From: Ga0077555 sp963741565
GTDB lineage: Bacteria; Pseudomonadota; Alphaproteobacteria; Rhizobiales; Hyphomicrobiaceae
Direction: 5' to 3'
DNA length: 64,000 nt
Assembly (NCBI GenBank): GCA_963741565.1
Contig: CAVUIK010000010.1
Location: 124,001 to 188,000 of the forward strand
Shown here: positions 31,716 through 40,721 of the stretch, piece by piece
Layout of the letters: each line of letters begins with the position of its first letter
How positions within the stretch are numbered: the first letter of the stretch is position 1
Program-made: the position numbers and the translations under genes
The notes under the pieces: model-generated
Databases searched by the model: none
Told to the model about the DNA's origin: nothing
The model's input: only the letters and a program-made list of their open reading frames with translations

Positions 31716-32051
31716 ATGACCGACACGTGTAACCGTCTTGAACACTTGTTTCATTCCCCGAACAGACTTGGACTGAGCAACCCGGATGCCAGTTGTAGCG
31801 AGCAGGCAAACACAGGCCGAGTCTCGTCGGAAACGCTGTAACTCATCAGACAGTGTATCACCATCGCCTCCGGACTGTCGGACCCGGCGAACGTAAACAG
31901 CCTCGCGGCGATCAAAGCCAAAGGCGAACGCCGCGGCCACTGGCTGGCGGCGTTCGGCTCACCGCTCGGGCGCTGGCTGGCCGCCCGCGGATCGGATCTC
32001 AACACCGACCTGAATGCGGTGCTCGCACTGCTGCCGAAGTCCGCGAACTGA
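31716..32051 (+). pseudogene. Small broken gene with one internal stop
   Basis: A 112-codon frame runs from the ATG at 31716 to a TGA at 32049, interrupted only by a TAA at 31839-31841 (codon 42). Both sides look coded: LSNPDASCSEQANTGRVSSE before, and DPANVNSLAAIKAKGERRGHWLAAFGSPLGRWL and LNTDLNAVLALLPKSAN after (quoted in parts). Long leftward frames over the same bases are shadows. The family is not recognised. Alternatives are a shorter gene starting after the TAA at a non-ATG codon, or a sequencing error. It lies about 95 bases after the nrdJ hairpin. Confidence 0.4.
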
Positions 32052-32157
32052 TCCTTGCCCGGCGGCCTGTGGATCGTGTGTGTAACAGCGCATGCGCTAT
32101 GGGCGAATCGCCGCCGCCCACTTAGGTCCAGGCTGTGGGGAATCGAAAGGCACGCGC

Positions 32158-32952
32158 ATGATTGGGGTAAAAGACGATGTTGATCCGGGCGTCTATCTCT
32201 TAGCCGACCATCTGGATGTCGCTTTGGCCGTCGGCGAGGACCTTCAGAAGCTCGACGTCGATCTGTCCGGCAACGACGAAGACGCATCGCAGGCGCTCGC
32301 AACATTCGTCGCACGTGTTTCGTCGCTAGAGGCCAACTTGATCGGTCGGCTGCTGCAAGCTCGGCGCCGGGTCGCCGAGCTGAAGGTCCGGGATGCCGCA
32401 ATGCGGTCGGTGTTCGCCTTGTTTCTCGCGGAAACCACACTGCTGCTCGACATCGTTAGAACATACGGCGAGATCGATCAGGCCCGCTTCAACACGGGCG
32501 ACGACCGGACGGCCTATCTCAGATCGCGGCGTCTGGTTGCGGATCACATCGCGGGAGCCACCGCCGCCAAATGGATCGCCATCGACGATGGCTTCTCAGT
32601 CGGCGGGATGCTCAGGCTGGGTGGTCTGCTCGATATCGTTTCGGCTTGTCTGGGCGCCCTCGACTCGGGGTATGGCATTTACTCCGAGATTGAGGAACCG
32701 GCTTCAGTGCCCAACGACGTTATCGCCAAGCCTGAGATGGCCACGGCAACGGCGGATGCCAACGACAACAAAACACCAGAAACACCGGTCACAGGCGAAG
32801 CCAGTTTGAAGCCATCAGACGGCATCCAGCGAATCGAGCTGCAAATTGCCTCGGGTACTAAAGAACCCCGTCTGACACCCGGATCCCTCGCTGAAGCGCT
32901 GAAAACGATCGGGTCAGCCGAGAGTTCCACGGTTGCTGGCAAAGTCCAGTGA
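32158..32952 (+). CDS. Hypothetical protein, 264 residues
   Basis: The ATG at 32158 is preceded by AAAGG at a good distance. The product is mostly helical: GVYLLADHLDVALAVGEDLQ, ALATFVARVSSLEANLIGRLL and a hydrophobic stretch VFALFLAETTLLLDIV. Residues about 200-264 are Pro/Thr-rich and likely disordered. No signal peptide, catalytic motif or known family is seen. It stands alone between the small broken gene and the App1-like gene. Confidence 0.72.
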   Translation: MIGVKDDVDPGVYLLADHLDVALAVGEDLQKLDVDLSGNDEDASQALATFVARVSSLEANLIGRLLQARRRVAELKVRDAAMRSVFALFLAETTLLLDIVRTYGEIDQARFNTGDDRTAYLRSRRLVADHIAGATAAKWIAIDDGFSVGGMLRLGGLLDIVSACLGALDSGYGIYSEIEEPASVPNDVIAKPEMATATADANDNKTPETPVTGEASLKPSDGIQRIELQIASGTKEPRLTPGSLAEALKTIGSAESSTVAGKVQ

Positions 32953-33139
32953 TTGAGCCTGCGAAAGCGGCGGCTTAGCGCAGAGCCGTTGGCTGGCATC
33001 AGAGCCAAGCGGCATTTGGCCTCCGAAACCCGCGCTTTCACTCAGCACAACGCCGCCAGTGGAAGATCCGTGCGCCGCCGAGCCTGTGCTACTGTTGGCA
33101 ACCGGTCATGATGCGGTTTCAACGATGGAAGTACGCCCG

Positions 33140-34240
33140 ATGCGTTCCGAACTGATCTGCGTCACCGGGCTCCTGATGGCCTTATGGGCCGCCGCGCCCG
33201 TCCGGGCGCAAAGCCCTGCGACCATGGCGTCCGACATAGCCAGCGATGAGCGCATCGTTTTCTTCACGACGTCGGCGCGCCAGTCCGCCGACGGCAGCAT
33301 GTGGGTCGTACCAGTGCATGGTCGCGTCCATCGATCGGTCCGCAGCGTGGCGCGGAAGGCGCTGATCGCGCAATCCTTGAAATCCGGCTTCGGCGTTGCG
33401 CCGGACCGCGAGAGCCAAGCCATGTTCGATGCGCGCGTTGACCTGTTACTCGCCGACAACAAGGGCGGGCGCCGGATCGTGGTCCGCATTGGCGACCAGG
33501 ACCATGCTATGGCGGTCACGCGGGCGGATGGCCATTTCAACGGCGAGATCGTGGTGTCGGCAGCCGACGCCAGTCGGTGGCACCAGCAGTCTGGCCGCCT
33601 GCCGATCGCCGCGCGGCTGCCGACGCGTGATCCGCGCCAATTCGGCGGCGTCACGCTGCTGGTGCCACCGACTGGCGTGTCGGTGATTTCCGACATCGAC
33701 GATACCATCAAGATCACGAACGTTACCGATACCAAGCGCATGTTGGAGGCGACATTTCTCCGGCCGTTCGAGGCTGTTCCGGGCATGGCGCGCCGCTACG
33801 AGACCTGGCGTTCCGAGGGCGCCTCATTTCATTTCGTTTCATCGACGCCGTGGCATTTCTATGAGCCAATCGACGACTTCATCGATCGGGCCGGTTTTCC
33901 GCGTGCCTCGTACGCACTGAAGCAGGTTCGTTTGAAGGATGGCTCGATCCGTAATCTGTTTGCGAATGGCACGATAATCAAGCCGCCCGCTATCGAGGCG
34001 CTCCTTGCCGCGCATCCCCGGCGGACGTTTGTCCTCGTCGGCGACAGCGGCGAGAAGGACCCGGAAATCTATGCCGGCTTCATGCGGCGCTACCCGGAGC
34101 GCATTCAGCGCATCCTGATCCGCAACGTGACGAATGCAACCGCCGGAGACGCCCGCTTTTCGGCGACCTTTCGCAGCATCGATCCGGCCCGCTGGCAGTT
34201 GTTCAGCAATGCTGACGAGCTTCCGGGTTCCCTGCGATAG
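33140..34240 (+). CDS. App1-like phosphatidate phosphatase family protein (DUF2183)
   Basis: The 366-residue protein has a signal peptide (LICVTGLLMALWAAAPVRAQ) and the App1/DUF2183 catalytic domain. The DxDxT motif is DIDDT at residues 185-189 in VISDIDDTIKIT, followed by FHFVSSTPWHFYEP and the C-terminal FVLVGDSGEKDPEIYAG. In yeast, App1 hydrolyses phosphatidic acid; bacterial members are presumed lipid phosphatases and are likely periplasmic. The start at 33140 has GGAAG eight bases upstream; ATG codons at 33125 and 33059 are alternatives. The opposite-strand frames here are shadows. Confidence 0.9.
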   Translation: MRSELICVTGLLMALWAAAPVRAQSPATMASDIASDERIVFFTTSARQSADGSMWVVPVHGRVHRSVRSVARKALIAQSLKSGFGVAPDRESQAMFDARVDLLLADNKGGRRIVVRIGDQDHAMAVTRADGHFNGEIVVSAADASRWHQQSGRLPIAARLPTRDPRQFGGVTLLVPPTGVSVISDIDDTIKITNVTDTKRMLEATFLRPFEAVPGMARRYETWRSEGASFHFVSSTPWHFYEPIDDFIDRAGFPRASYALKQVRLKDGSIRNLFANGTIIKPPAIEALLAAHPRRTFVLVGDSGEKDPEIYAGFMRRYPERIQRILIRNVTNATAGDARFSATFRSIDPARWQLFSNADELPGSLR

Positions 34241-34271
34241 GCGATTGCGGGACGCGATGACGTTGAGGCGG

Positions 34272-34799
34272 CTATAACTTCGGCCGCCAAACCTCGCGGC
34301 GCAGCGCCTTGTAGGCGGCTATTCCGCCGGGATAGCTGACCAGTTCCAGCTGCTGGCCCCAGGGCGCGGAGAAATACAGCCACTGCAGCCCCGAACTCGG
34401 CCCCTCGGTCATGGTGACGGGCCCGCTTTGAATGCGGACATTGTGGTGTTTCAGGGCACCAAGAGCGGCGTCCATGTCCTCGACATAAAACGCCAGATGC
34501 CATCCGCCGTGATCACTGTTTTTTGGCATTACGGTGCGCTGGTCTGGGGACGAGAACTCGAACAATTCGAGTACGGGTCCATTTGCGACCTGAATAACCC
34601 TCAGCTTCCGGATCTTGGCGCGGGGATGCACCGCGAGATGGCTCGCCATCCAGTCTTCGGCGGATTCGAATGGCCCGATATCGTAGAGCGTTGTTGCGCC
34701 AATCACTTCGGTGAAAAACGTTGTCGCGGCTTCGATGTCGGGAACGGTCAGTCCGATATGTTCGATACCGCTGAGGCCGGGAATGGGGGCATGGGACAT
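34272..34799 (-). CDS. VOC superfamily (glyoxalase/dioxygenase fold) protein
   Basis: From the ATG at 34799 (GGGAG six bases upstream) the protein has 175 residues. It shows a vicinal-oxygen-chelate pattern: GIEHIGLTVPDIEAATTFF, VLELFEFSSPDQ, GGWHLAFYVEDMDAALGAL, and GLQWLYFSAPWGQQLELVSYPGG. The His in IEHIGL, the His in WHLAF and a Glu in LELVSY are the likely metal ligands. The substrate is unknown. It lies downstream of a RidA gene with 62 bases between them, same strand. Confidence 0.88.
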   Translation of the reverse strand: MSHAPIPGLSGIEHIGLTVPDIEAATTFFTEVIGATTLYDIGPFESAEDWMASHLAVHPRAKIRKLRVIQVANGPVLELFEFSSPDQRTVMPKNSDHGGWHLAFYVEDMDAALGALKHHNVRIQSGPVTMTEGPSSGLQWLYFSAPWGQQLELVSYPGGIAAYKALRREVWRPKL

Positions 34800-34861
34800 G
34801 GCGGGCTCCCTGTGGCAGGCGCAATTCGCTGGTGTAGCCAACTTACAGCAGGACAGAGGCG

Positions 34862-35242
34862 TCACACACCGGCGAGTGCAATGCAGGCAAATGCGACTTT
34901 GGCTTCGGTCGGGACCCCGAAACGGGCAGTGTGACGCGCAGGAAGTCCCTTGGGGAAGTGCTTCACGTACTCAGCGTTGCAGGCTGCATAGTCGGCGGGA
35001 TCGGCGATCAGCATTGTCATTTGAACGACGTGATCGAGCGAACTTCCCGCGTCGGCCAGAATCTGCGAAATCAGCGCCAACGCATTTCGTACTTGTACAT
35101 CCGGCGTGTCTCCGCGATAGACACCTTTCGCTGGATCGTGCGGCGCAGAGTGTCCCGAAACAAAAACGAGACCACCCGCCCGCGTGGCGCGCGCGAATGG
35201 TCGCAGTGATCCTGCTTCCGGTGCTCCGTAAAAATTGATCAT
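34862..35242 (-). CDS. RidA/YjgF family protein
   Basis: The 126-residue protein from the ATG at 35242 (GGAG six bases upstream) has the RidA pattern: PFARATRAGGLVFVSGHSAP, then VQVRNALALISQILADAGSS, VVQMTMLIADPADYAACNAEYVK and ARHTARFGVP. The Arg of the ARHTARF segment corresponds to the residue that binds imine substrates in enamine deaminases. The role is reactive-enamine removal or a catabolic step. An earlier TTG would add four residues. It probably shares a message with the VOC gene. Confidence 0.88.
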   Translation of the reverse strand: MINFYGAPEAGSLRPFARATRAGGLVFVSGHSAPHDPAKGVYRGDTPDVQVRNALALISQILADAGSSLDHVVQMTMLIADPADYAACNAEYVKHFPKGLPARHTARFGVPTEAKVAFACIALAGV

Positions 35243-35380
35243 CGGGATCTCCAAATTTCATTTCATTGCGGTCGCCTCCATACCATAGTGCGGCGCCAGT
35301 TCGGGGTTGCTGGTGCGACAGGGTAGGGGATGGACCGTTGTGCGACGCAGTCGTCTCATACCGGGGCCGAGTATCACGTG

Positions 35381-36094
35381 ATGCGGAAATATTGCAGCAG
35401 TTGGCTCTTGCTGGTCGTGCTCTGCGGCTTGGCTGCCTTCCCGGCGCCGCTGTACGCCCTGCAGTGCGGCAGCAGCCTCGAGCGCCTCGAAACCATTCAC
35501 GACCTCGTCAGCCTGTCCGTGCCCGATCCCGCAATTCGCGACCGGATTCTCAATGAATTGGCGCACCAGATGGCAACCAGCCTCCTTGCGGACAGTGACG
35601 CCCTGTTCGAGGGCACGCTGCTCCGGACCACGCAAGTCTCAGCCCCGACGAAGGGGCCGCGCGCATCGGACTTCGATTCCATCCTTTACGAATTCGTCAA
35701 TGCGCGTTGGCTCAAGGGGCCGCTGGCTGGGTTATCCGTCCCGCGCATCAACCTAATCGAATATCGTTTCAGCAATTCGGGGTTGCGGCAAAAGAAGATT
35801 GAGCGCTTTGCCACCGACCCCCATGCCGGAAAGGTCTGGGCCGGAAACCTCCCGTCACGCAACAGCTTGCGAGCAATCAAGGGCGATTTCGGCGTGCTCG
35901 CCGATCTGACGACGGGAGTCTGTCAGCCGCTGTGGCTGGAGCCGCCAGAAAATGCGGCGGTCAATGCGCATCTCGAGAAGGCGCTCGCGCGACTTCGAAA
36001 GCTATCGGACAAGCAGATCGCCGCGTCCGTGAAACCAATCAAGGTCCAGTCCAAAGCGTCGGGCAAGATTCGAACCACCCGAAAGGCCAAGTAG
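35381..36094 (+). CDS. Secreted or periplasmic protein, function unknown
   Basis: The ATG at 35381 gives 237 residues with a signal peptide (WLLLVVLCGLAAFPAPLYA, cleavage near ALQC). The mature part contains LVSLSVPDPAIRDRILNELA, DSILYEFVNARWLKGPLAGL and LEKALARLRKLSDKQIA, mainly helical, and a basic tail KIRTTRKAK. No catalytic motif or family is recognised. A longer frame from 35330 lacks a plausible signal. Convergent with the FAD gene, with a weak hairpin between them at 36101-36120. Confidence 0.72.
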   Translation: MRKYCSSWLLLVVLCGLAAFPAPLYALQCGSSLERLETIHDLVSLSVPDPAIRDRILNELAHQMATSLLADSDALFEGTLLRTTQVSAPTKGPRASDFDSILYEFVNARWLKGPLAGLSVPRINLIEYRFSNSGLRQKKIERFATDPHAGKVWAGNLPSRNSLRAIKGDFGVLADLTTGVCQPLWLEPPENAAVNAHLEKALARLRKLSDKQIAASVKPIKVQSKASGKIRTTRKAK

Positions 36095-36138
36095 CGGCGA
36101 TGTCGGATTGAAACCCGACACCGCGCGCGCCTGACGCG

Positions 36139-37650
36139 TTACACGCCGCGTTGGGCTTTGCCGAGCGCGAACGCGCCCGCGCCTTCGCCGGCGATTTTGC
36201 CGAACACCGCACCTGACGTGAGCCCAGTGCCGCCGGGATAGTTGTGATAGAAGAGGCCGCCGACCAACTCGCCCGCCGCAAAGAGACCCGGGATCGAGAA
36301 CCCATCGGTGTGCTCCACTTCACAGCCCGAATTGATCTTGAGGCCGCCGAACGTGAAGGTCAGCCCGCAACCGACCTGATAGGCCTCGTAGGGTGGCTCA
36401 TCGAGAACGTTCGCCCAGTTCGACTTTGCAACTGCGAGGCCTTTAGTGCCGCGCCCGTCCTTTACAGCCGGGTTGAACGGCACGTCCGTCATGACGGATG
36501 CGTTATAGGCCTTGAGCTCGGCGAGGCACGCCTTCGCATCGACGCCTTCGAGCTTGGTGACCAGTTCCTCGAGTGTATTGGCCGACACTTTCGTCATGCG
36601 CTTGATGCGATACTCACCGCGCAACATATGCAGCACCTTTTTGTCGAAGATCTGCCAGGCCATCATGTCTGGTTGATCTTTCACGACATGGCCATACTTC
36701 GCATAGGTGTAATTGCGGAAGTCGTATCCCTCGTCGACAAAGCGCTTGCCCGTGGCATTGACCATGATGCCGAGCGGATAGCTGTGCTTTTGGAAGTTGT
36801 CGCCGACGGTGAGGTCGCCGAACGGCGGCGCATTGAAGTCCCAGGCGACCGCGTGGCCCGACGACCAGTGCCCGTGCGGAATGGCGCCGATGGCAAGCGC
36901 CATGTTGATGCCGCCACCCGTATTGTAACGCGTGCCGCGCACTTTTGCCAATTCCCAGCCCGGGCCCATGTAGCGACAGCGCATCTCCGCGTTGGATTCA
37001 AAACCGCCGCAAGCCAGTACAACCGCACCACTCGAAAGGTCGTACTTGCGCCCCTTCTGGCGCGCGGTAACGCCGATGACCTTGCCGTCAGCGTCGGTGA
37101 TCAGCGCGTGCCCGGCCGTCTCATAGCGGATGTCGACGCCGTTCTTGGCACAGATCTCGTGCTCGGTATCGATCAGGCCATGACCGCCACCCCAGGTTTC
37201 GACGCACAGGCCGCCCCAGAATTTAAACTTGCCGTCGACCTTGAACGCCTGCCGGCCCTCGCTCGTCTGGAACTTGACGCCATGCTTGCGCCACCACTGC
37301 CAGGCGGCTGTCGAATTCTTGACGAGAATGTCACACAGCTCCGGGTCCGTGCGGTAGCGCGTCATCCGGTACATGTCGTCAAAATACTGCTCTTCGGTAT
37401 AGGTTCCGAAATCGCGCGCGGTCACCTCCGCGTCAGAAAGATCGACCAGCGACTTTACATCGTCGGGGTTGTTGTAGACGAGGCGTAACGCACCTGCCGT
37501 ATAGGTTGAATTGCCGCCGCGCTCTTCCTTCGGCGCCGCCTCGAGCATGATCACACGGGCGCCTGTATCGCGGGCCGCCATTGCGGCAGAGCAGGCGGCA
37601 TTGCCCGCTCCCACCACGATCACGTCTGCATCGAGGTCCTTACCTGCCAT
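36139..37650 (-). CDS. FAD-dependent fumarate-reductase-like dehydrogenase (TcuA-like)
   Basis: The 503-residue flavoprotein has an N-terminal FAD-binding loop VIVVGAGNAACSAAMAA, EERGGNSTYTAGALRL, the substrate region AVAWDFNAPPFGD, and the C-terminal FAD segment NYPGGTGLTSGAVFGKIAGE. This family includes the flavoproteins of succinate/fumarate enzymes, 3-ketosteroid dehydrogenases and TcuA, which oxidises tricarballylate. The last match fits best from memory but is unproven. No TcuB/TcuC genes are adjacent. An SDR gene ends 222 bases upstream on the same strand. Confidence 0.85.
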   Translation of the reverse strand: MAGKDLDADVIVVGAGNAACSAAMAARDTGARVIMLEAAPKEERGGNSTYTAGALRLVYNNPDDVKSLVDLSDAEVTARDFGTYTEEQYFDDMYRMTRYRTDPELCDILVKNSTAAWQWWRKHGVKFQTSEGRQAFKVDGKFKFWGGLCVETWGGGHGLIDTEHEICAKNGVDIRYETAGHALITDADGKVIGVTARQKGRKYDLSSGAVVLACGGFESNAEMRCRYMGPGWELAKVRGTRYNTGGGINMALAIGAIPHGHWSSGHAVAWDFNAPPFGDLTVGDNFQKHSYPLGIMVNATGKRFVDEGYDFRNYTYAKYGHVVKDQPDMMAWQIFDKKVLHMLRGEYRIKRMTKVSANTLEELVTKLEGVDAKACLAELKAYNASVMTDVPFNPAVKDGRGTKGLAVAKSNWANVLDEPPYEAYQVGCGLTFTFGGLKINSGCEVEHTDGFSIPGLFAAGELVGGLFYHNYPGGTGLTSGAVFGKIAGEGAGAFALGKAQRGV

Positions 37651-37803
37651 GGCCGTCCGTCTCCCGTCTCTAAGGGCCCGTTGGTGGTCCCGATTGTTGT
37701 CAAAGGTATAATCCGGCCAGCCACTTGATAGGCGCGGGCTCCAAGAATGTCCGGACTAAAGCACGGGCCGCAGGCGGATGCCAGCGGGGCACGGCGTCGC
37801 TGC

Positions 37804-37818
37804 GGGGCTTGCAGCCCC
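37804..37818. terminator. Short GC hairpin downstream of SDR gene
   Basis: GGGGCT (37804-37809) pairs exactly with AGCCCC (37813-37818) around a three-base loop. It lies about 55 bases past the stop of the leftward SDR gene and before the FAD gene. A short TTT follows on the plus strand only. A terminator role is possible but weak. Confidence 0.3.
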
Positions 37819-37872
37819 TTTCCGAAACGGTACCCGAACAATGCCCGCCCGTCGCCCGGGCTGCGGCCGGCC

Positions 37873-38799
37873 CTACTCCGTCTTCGCCGGTGCCTCGTTC
37901 GGGATGCCATGCATCAGCGACGTCGGAATCATGTCGACGAGCTCGTCGACATTGAACATGCCGCCATCCTCCGACTTGTAGATCGAGCGCTTCACCTCGC
38001 CATAATAGTAGGTGTGGTAGTGCCCCTTCTCGGCGTGGAAGATCTGGCCGTTCACGTCCTTCGCCGCATCGGTGCACAAGTACGCGACCATCGGCGCGAT
38101 GTACTCTGGGCCTGGCATTGCCATCCGCGACTCGTAATCCTTCGGCGTCATAAGCCCGTTCTCGACGCGCCGCTTCCAGTTGGCGATCACCGCATCATTG
38201 ACGGTCATGCGGGTCGCAGCGAACGGGCACATGGCGTTAGCTGTGATGCCGTATTGGCCGGCTTCGCGCGCAATCGTGCGTGTCAAACCGATGATGCCCG
38301 CTTTGGCGGCGGCATAGTTGCACTGACCGACAGAGCCCTTGAAGGCGTCCGATGAGAAGTTGACGATGCGGCCGTGGCGCGCGTTGCGCATCATCTTGGT
38401 CGCGTGGGTGCACATGTTCCATGTGCCCTTCAAGTGCACGCCGATGACGAGATCGAAATCCTCCTCGGTCATGTTCCAGATCATGCGCTCGCGCAGCATG
38501 CCGGCAGTGTTCACGACGAAGTCGATCTTGCCATAGGTGTCCGCGCACGTGCGCACCATGCGGCCGGCACTGGCGTAGTCGGCTACGGAGTCAGCGTTGG
38601 CCATCGCCTTGCCGCCGGCCTCCTTGATCTCTTCCACCACCTGGTCGGCTGGAGCGTCGCCCAGTGCCTGGCCTTCACGGCCGGCGCCCACGTCGTTGAC
38701 GATGACGCTGGCACCTTCCTTGGCCATCAGCAGCGCGATCGCGCGCCCAATCCCGCGACCTGCGCCCGTAACGATCCCAGCTTTACCTTCGAGGTTCAT
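37873..38799 (-). CDS. Short-chain dehydrogenase/reductase
   Basis: From the ATG at 38799 (AGGAG upstream) the protein has 308 residues. The NAD-binding loop is IVTGAGRGIGRAIALLMA, the catalytic Ser lies in IVNFSSDAF and the Tyr-Lys pair in CNYAAAKAGIIGLTR, all intact. The family reduces or oxidises keto/hydroxy groups; members with the long C-terminal part (HAEKGHYHTYYYGEVKR) occur in lipid or steroid catabolism. A long frame reaching 39312 is not real N-terminal sequence. It faces a divergent CaiB gene across 142 bases, perhaps sharing control. Confidence 0.9.
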   Translation of the reverse strand: MNLEGKAGIVTGAGRGIGRAIALLMAKEGASVIVNDVGAGREGQALGDAPADQVVEEIKEAGGKAMANADSVADYASAGRMVRTCADTYGKIDFVVNTAGMLRERMIWNMTEEDFDLVIGVHLKGTWNMCTHATKMMRNARHGRIVNFSSDAFKGSVGQCNYAAAKAGIIGLTRTIAREAGQYGITANAMCPFAATRMTVNDAVIANWKRRVENGLMTPKDYESRMAMPGPEYIAPMVAYLCTDAAKDVNGQIFHAEKGHYHTYYYGEVKRSIYKSEDGGMFNVDELVDMIPTSLMHGIPNEAPAKTE

Positions 38800-38941
38800 T
38801 GAAGCGGCTCCTGCTTTGAACTGAACTCGTATGCATTGGAGCCTCCACCTTAGGCAATGAGCCGAATTCGGCAACCCTTGTTGACAATTCGGGATCGTTG
38901 CCGAATGCATGGGCCCCCAGCCACCGTCCGAAAAGCCGCTC

Positions 38942-40129
38942 ATGACCGTCCAACCCCTCTCCGGTATCCGTGTTGTCGACCTAACGCGCGTTCTCTCTGG
39001 GCCGTTCTGCACGATGCTACTTGCCGACATGGGCGCCGACGTCATCAAAGTCGAGACGCCGCAGGGCGATACGGTGCGTGTCCAGGGCGATACGTCGCGC
39101 GGCATGAGCTGGTACTTCGCCAGCTTCAACCGCAACAAGCGGTCGATCGTGATCGACCTGCGAAAAGACGAAGGCAAGCGCGTCCTGGCGGACCTGATCG
39201 CCAAGGCCGATGTTCTGGTTGAGAACTTCCGACCCGGCGTGCTGGCGGAGATGGGATTCTCGGCTGAGCGGTTGGACCAGATCAATCCGCGGCTGATCGT
39301 CGGCTCGATCAATGGGTATGGCTCGACCGGCCCCTATGTCGATCGCCCGTCGTTCGACTTCATCGCCCAGGCAATGTCGGGCTTCATGGCAACGACCGGG
39401 GCACCGGATGGGGCGCCGATGCGCGCCGGACCGCCGATCACCGATCTGATCGCGGGCCTCTATTGCGCGTTCGGCATCGTCAACGCGATCCGCGCCCGCG
39501 AGCTGACAGGGCGCGGGCAGCGCGTTGAGTCCGCCATGGTCAACGGCATGATCAGCATGCTCGCCTACCTGTCCTCCGAATATTTCTCCACCGGCAAGGC
39601 GCCGTCGCGCACCGGCAACGATCACCCGATCGCCTCACCCTACGGGCTCTTCCATGCCAAGAATGGCGCCCTTGCCGTGGCGCCGGCGACACAGGAGATC
39701 ATGCTGAAATTCTTTGCCGAGCTGGGACTGTCGCATCTGGCGGATCGCGCCGACCTCAAAACCGCCGAACAGCGCCGCGCCGCCCGGCCGGAGCTCAATG
39801 GCCTGGTCAACGAACGGCTGGCGACAGACACACAGGAGAACTGGATCGAACGGCTCAACGCTGCCGGTGTCCCCGCCGGTAAGGTCCTCGGCATCCCCGA
39901 AGTGTTCGAGGACGCGCAAGTGAAGGCCCAGGACATGGCGATCGACGTCGAGCACCCCGGACTTGGCACGGTGCGGATGACGGGATTTCCCGTGAAACTG
40001 TCGGAGACACCGTGCCGAATCAACCGGCCAGCGCCGCAATTGGGCGAACATACGGCCGAGGTGTTGGCCGAGATGGGCATCGGCGCAGATGAAATCGCGC
40101 AGTTGAGAAGCACCAAGGTCATCGGATAA
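38942..40129 (+). CDS. CaiB/BaiF family III CoA-transferase (second copy)
   Basis: The 395-residue protein begins MTVQPLSGIRVVDLTRVLSG, with ADVLVENFRPGVLAEMGF and the catalytic Asp in PPITDLIAGLYCAFG. It differs from the 1262-2494 paralogue in most positions but keeps the same plan. The start at 38942 is chosen because the core begins six residues later; an ATG at 38909 is in frame but unsupported. The CoA donor and acceptor are unknown. A KTSC-like small gene starts ten bases after the stop. Confidence 0.9.
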   Translation: MTVQPLSGIRVVDLTRVLSGPFCTMLLADMGADVIKVETPQGDTVRVQGDTSRGMSWYFASFNRNKRSIVIDLRKDEGKRVLADLIAKADVLVENFRPGVLAEMGFSAERLDQINPRLIVGSINGYGSTGPYVDRPSFDFIAQAMSGFMATTGAPDGAPMRAGPPITDLIAGLYCAFGIVNAIRARELTGRGQRVESAMVNGMISMLAYLSSEYFSTGKAPSRTGNDHPIASPYGLFHAKNGALAVAPATQEIMLKFFAELGLSHLADRADLKTAEQRRAARPELNGLVNERLATDTQENWIERLNAAGVPAGKVLGIPEVFEDAQVKAQDMAIDVEHPGLGTVRMTGFPVKLSETPCRINRPAPQLGEHTAEVLAEMGIGADEIAQLRSTKVIG

Positions 40130-40138
40130 TATAGGGCC

Positions 40139-40333
40139 ATGACAAGCGAGGACGCCACCATCACCGGCATACGATATGATGCCGAGCTCCTGGAACTTCG
40201 CATCGCCTTCGCCCACGAACGAGAGATCATCCATATCGGCGTGCCGGAAGCCATCCACGTCGCTTTCCTGGCCGCCGATCACCAACCAATCTTCTATATG
40301 ACCCACATTCGCGACGGCTATCGCCGCGCCTGA
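40139..40333 (+). CDS. KTSC-like small protein
   Basis: The 64-residue protein reads ITGIRYDAELLELRIAFAHE, then HIGVPEAIHVAFLAADHQ and ending FYMTHIRDGYRR. This follows the KTSC pattern: Tyr/Asp strand start, hydrophobic strand, VP-helix, and a terminal hIRxxY. KTSC domains occur alone or next to RNA- or DNA-linked enzymes, with no clear role. The Lys of the classic KTSC motif is replaced. It is ten bases after the CaiB gene, so co-transcribed. Confidence 0.7.
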   Translation: MTSEDATITGIRYDAELLELRIAFAHEREIIHIGVPEAIHVAFLAADHQPIFYMTHIRDGYRRA

Positions 40334-40341
40334 CCTCGCGC

Positions 40342-40596
40342 TTATGAAAGTTCCAGCCGCCGCTCCGGAATGTCCAGCGCCGAGCGCCCGGTTTCGAGAT
40401 GGGCAAGGCTGCGACTGAGCCCGATATCCTTGAGCATCCGGTCATCCAGCTCCGCGAGCTGCTGGCGTTCGCGCCGAACTTTCAGCATCAGATCCAGGCG
40501 GGCCAACACTTTGCGCACACTACAGCCGGGCATCCCAATCGTGAAGCGCAGGATGGAGTGACAGATCGTGGCGAGTCGCGGCTGGATCGCATGCAT
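40342..40596 (-). CDS. DUF1127 domain small protein
   Basis: The C-terminal half, RRERQQLAELDDRMLKDIGLSR, is the classic DUF1127 motif, seen in small alphaproteobacterial proteins linked to RNA or phosphate metabolism. The ATG at 40596 (AAAGGG upstream) gives 84 residues; a GTG at 40644 would add 16 without support. Residues before the motif are basic. It is convergent with the KTSC gene and divergent from the LysR gene. Confidence 0.78.
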   Translation of the reverse strand: MHAIQPRLATICHSILRFTIGMPGCSVRKVLARLDLMLKVRRERQQLAELDDRMLKDIGLSRSLAHLETGRSALDIPERRLELS

Positions 40597-40721
40597 GGCA
40601 CGGGCCCTTTGACGAAGGCTGGCAGGAAACGTTACCGACGCCACTATGCCGTTCGGCCTTGCATAACTAAATCCAATGTTTTTAATGTCATTGATAACGA
40701 ATAGTCATTCAGGATCTTGCC

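Noticed and set aside
31751..32440. Leftward 229-codon frame across the gap after nrdJ
   Set aside because: It runs through two rightward coding-like frames and lacks a start site or family match.
36244..37488. 414-codon rightward frame opposite the FAD enzyme
   Set aside because: The leftward frame has a clear FAD-binding protein; the opposite frame has no recognised motif.
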